A stretch of DNA of 64,000 nt from positions 1-64,000 of the forward strand of contig NZ_CALPDG010000002.1 of the NCBI RefSeq assembly GCF_943193195.1. Reading direction: 5' to 3'. The first letter of the stretch is position 1; the number at the start of each line of letters is the position of its first letter. Source of the DNA: Mediterraneibacter agrestimuris (GTDB taxonomy: Bacteria > Bacillota > Clostridia > Lachnospirales > Lachnospiraceae). Shown here piece after piece: positions 61,783 to 64,000 of the stretch. The notes beneath the pieces are model-generated. The model was given only the letters and a program-made list of their open reading frames with translations. It was not told the DNA's origin and did not search any database. Position numbers and translations under genes: made by a program.

Positions 61783-63453
61783 ATGAAGACAGACATTCAG
61801 ATTGCACAGGAAGCAAAGATGCTTCATATCAGAGAAGTGGCTGAGAAAGCTGGAATTGCCGAAGAATATTTGGAATATTATGGTAAATACAAGGCAAAGC
61901 TTTCCGAAGAATTCTGGGACAGGATCAAAGACAATGAAGACGGAAAGCTGGTGCTTGTAACAGCGATCAACCCGACTCCGGCAGGAGAGGGAAAGACTAC
62001 GACAACTGTAGGGCTTGGACAAGCACTGGCAAAGCTGAATAAAAAAGCTGTGATCGCGCTGCGTGAACCGTCTCTTGGTCCATGCTTCGGTATCAAGGGC
62101 GGCGCAGCCGGGGGCGGTTATGCACAAGTAGTTCCTATGGATGATCTGAATCTGCACTTTACCGGAGACTTTCATGCTATTACATCTGCCAACAATCTGC
62201 TTGCGGCAATGTTGGATAATCATATTCAGCAGGGGAATGTGCTCAAGATTGATCCGCGTCAAGTAGTATGGAAACGTTGTGTGGATATGAATGACCGTGT
62301 TTTACGTAATGTGGTCGTAGGACTTGGTAATAAAATGGACGGTATGGTCAGAGAAGACCACTTTGTCATTACGGTAGCGTCTGAGATTATGGCAATTCTC
62401 TGTCTTGCCGACGATTTAGCCGACTTGAAACGACGGCTCGGAAGGATTATTGTTGCTTATAATTTTGCAGGGGAGCCGGTGACTGCCGATGACCTGCAGG
62501 CGACAGGAGCAATGGCTGCTCTGTTAAAAGACGCTGTCAAACCTAATCTGATTCAGACATTGGAGCACACACCGGCTTTGGTACACGGCGGACCGTTTGC
62601 GAATATTGCTCATGGCTGCAACAGCGTACGTGCTACAAAGATGGCGTTGAAAATGTCAGAAATTACGATTACGGAGGCTGGATTCGGAGCAGATCTGGGG
62701 GCAGAGAAATTTCTGGATATCAAGTGCCGTAAGGCAGGTTTAAAACCGGATGTAGTAGTTATTGTTGCAACTGTGCGTGCTTTGAAGTATAATGGTGGAG
62801 TTGCAAAAGCAGATTTGGGTGTGGAAAATCTGGAGGCTCTTGCAAAAGGAATTGTAAATTTAGAGAAACATATTGAAAATATTCAAAAGTATGATGTCCC
62901 GGTTGTTGTAACACTGAACTCCTTTATTACAGATACAGAAGCAGAGAATGAGTATATCCGTAAGTTCTGTGAACAGCGAGGCTGTGAGTTTGCCCTCTCC
63001 GAAGTCTGGGAAAAAGGCGGCGCAGGAGGAATCGCGCTGGCTGAGAAGGTACTGGAAACATTAGAGACAAAAGAAAGCCATTTCCATCCGTTGTATGCAG
63101 ATGAGCTGACTTTAAAAGAGAAAATAGAGGTGATTTCTAAAGAAATTTATGGTGCACGTTCTGTAATTTATGAGCCGGCTGCTGAAAAACAGCTTGCGAA
63201 GATTGAATCTATGGGCTTTGGAAATGTACCGGTCTGTATGGCAAAAAATCAGTATTCCTTATCCGATGATGCGAAAAAACTGGGACGCCCGGAGAATTTT
63301 GACATTCATATCCGTGAGGTTTATGTCAGTGCGGGGGCAGGGTTTGTCGTTGCTCTGACAGGAGCGGTCATGACAATGCCGGGTCTGCCGAGGATTCCGG
63401 CGGCAAATAACATTGATGTGACAGATGAAGGTAAGATAACAGGTTTGTTTTAG
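61783..63453 (+). CDS. fhs: Formate-tetrahydrofolate ligase
   Basis: Fhs makes 10-formyltetrahydrofolate from formate, ATP and tetrahydrofolate. The 556-residue protein has the P-loop [18 protein letters not shown] (about residues 65-82), [22 protein letters not shown] (in consecutive parts, about 97-118), and the C-terminal [14 protein letters not shown] (about 535-548). AGGAGG precedes the ATG by 8 nt. fhs directly followed by folD gives the folate part of the one-carbon route; together with metF it could be the methyl branch of acetogenesis, but no carbonyl branch gene is in view. Confidence 0.96.
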   Translation: MKTDIQIAQEAKMLHIREVAEKAGIAEEYLEYYGKYKAKLSEEFWDRIKDNEDGKLVLVTAINPTPAGEGKTTTTVGLGQALAKLNKKAVIALREPSLGPCFGIKGGAAGGGYAQVVPMDDLNLHFTGDFHAITSANNLLAAMLDNHIQQGNVLKIDPRQVVWKRCVDMNDRVLRNVVVGLGNKMDGMVREDHFVITVASEIMAILCLADDLADLKRRLGRIIVAYNFAGEPVTADDLQATGAMAALLKDAVKPNLIQTLEHTPALVHGGPFANIAHGCNSVRATKMALKMSEITITEAGFGADLGAEKFLDIKCRKAGLKPDVVVIVATVRALKYNGGVAKADLGVENLEALAKGIVNLEKHIENIQKYDVPVVVTLNSFITDTEAENEYIRKFCEQRGCEFALSEVWEKGGAGGIALAEKVLETLETKESHFHPLYADELTLKEKIEVISKEIYGARSVIYEPAAEKQLAKIESMGFGNVPVCMAKNQYSLSDDAKKLGRPENFDIHIREVYVSAGAGFVVALTGAVMTMPGLPRIPAANNIDVTDEGKITGLF

Positions 63454-63475
63454 ATTTTAGATATAGGAGAATCGC

Positions 63476-64000
63476 ATGACACAGATAATTGATGGAAAGA
63501 AAATCTCTCAGGATATCAAGGATGAATTAAAAGCAGAAGTGGCAGAGTTGAAAAAGACGGGCAGAGAAATCTGTCTTGCAGTTGTTCAGGTGGGGAAAGA
63601 TCCGGCTTCCTGTGTATATGTCAATAATAAGAAAAAGGCATGTGCTTATGTCGGAATTCGTTCCGAAGCATACGAACTGCCGGAAACTGCAGCAGAAGAG
63701 GAACTGCTGGTACTGGTAGAACAGCTCAATAAGGACAGCGCTGTCAACGGAATTCTTGTTCAGCTTCCACTTCCGGCTCATATGGATGCAGATAAGGTGA
63801 TCCGTACCATTTCACCGGATAAGGATGTAGATGGATTTCATCCGGTCAGTGTAGGAAGGCTCTGGCTTGGAGAAAAAGGATTTCTTTCCTGTACTCCGGC
63901 TGGAATTATTGAGCTTTTGAAGCGTTCGGGTATTTCCATTGCTGGAAAGCGTTGTGTCATTGTGGGAAGAAGTAATATTGTGGGAAAGCCTATGGCGGCT
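63476..64000 (+). CDS. folD: Methylenetetrahydrofolate dehydrogenase/cyclohydrolase, partial
   Basis: The frame is open to the window edge (175 codons; the whole protein usually has about 280). FolD interconverts methylene-, methenyl- and 10-formyltetrahydrofolate. Visible are the N-terminal IIDGKKISQDIKDEL, the catalytic lysine in CVYVNNKKKAC (about residue 54), LVQLPLPAHMD (about 98), DKDVDGFHPVSVG (about 117) and the cofactor loop VIVGRSNIVGKPMAA at the end. AGGAGA lies 7 nt before the ATG. It follows fhs after 22 nt. Confidence 0.94.
   Translation, partial: MTQIIDGKKISQDIKDELKAEVAELKKTGREICLAVVQVGKDPASCVYVNNKKKACAYVGIRSEAYELPETAAEEELLVLVEQLNKDSAVNGILVQLPLPAHMDADKVIRTISPDKDVDGFHPVSVGRLWLGEKGFLSCTPAGIIELLKRSGISIAGKRCVIVGRSNIVGKPMAA

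Overview
This window is a typical chromosomal stretch of an anaerobic, spore-forming Firmicute, most likely a member of the Lachnospiraceae (Clostridium cluster XIVa). The evidence is a complete spoIIIA operon, spoIVB, spo0A and spoIIIE/tepA; a ferredoxin-type [FeFe] hydrogenase; a homocitrate/isopropylmalate-synthase-like protein that is probably a Re-citrate synthase; the MurT/GatD pair; an Asp23-nusB-xseAB-ispA-dxs-tlyA-nadK-argR-recN cluster in the clostridial order; and strong AGGAGG ribosome sites with ATG/GTG/TTG starts. I see no rRNA, tRNA, CRISPR array, prophage, transposase or insertion sequence.

Layout. 1-7.1 kb: branched-chain and serine biosynthesis (leuB, ilvD, ilvB, serC, serA). 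7.2-10.7 kb: a three-gene unit (Re-citrate synthase candidate, GntR regulator, isocitrate dehydrogenase) behind a sigma-A promoter whose -10 box is overlapped by a perfect GntR-type palindrome. 10.8-14.1 kb: murT-gatD on the minus strand, divergent from an exported SH3b protein. 14.1-19.2 kb: spoIIIAA to spoIIIAH. 19.3-29.9 kb: prfC, then the asp23 to recN cluster for cell envelope, transcription, DNA repair, isoprenoid and NAD functions. 30-32.2 kb: spoIVB and spo0A. 32.2-37.3 kb: glgA, then metF and metH, with the decayed remains of a methionine synthase reactivation gene between them. 37.4-46.8 kb: hydrogenase, alaS, rpsU, gdhA and a P-type ATPase under a manganese (yybP-ykoY) riboswitch. 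46.9-48.9 kb: an ABC-F protein on the minus strand. 49-51.6 kb: an unusual pair, an uncharacterised protein and a flagellar-cap (FliD)-like protein with no other flagellar gene in view. 51.7-64 kb: rex, nnrD, alr, a lone mazF, yebC, metY, tepA, spoIIIE, fhs and the first part of folD.

How the genes work together. The citrate synthase candidate, isocitrate dehydrogenase and glutamate dehydrogenase give a route from acetyl-CoA and oxaloacetate to glutamate; aconitase must lie elsewhere. serA/serC, fhs, folD, metF, metH and metY form a serine/one-carbon/methionine network. Spo0A, the SpoIIIA channel, SpoIVB and SpoIIIE belong to the sporulation programme. Rex and the hydrogenase point to redox control of fermentation.

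Most of the window is well-known core genome. The less ordinary items are the metF-metH pseudogene, a 216-bp multi-hairpin inverted-repeat element upstream of alaS, a second palindromic element downstream of rex, the riboswitch/ATPase pair, the GntR operator on the citrate synthase promoter, and the FliD-like pair. All functional calls are by recognition from sequence; no database search was run.
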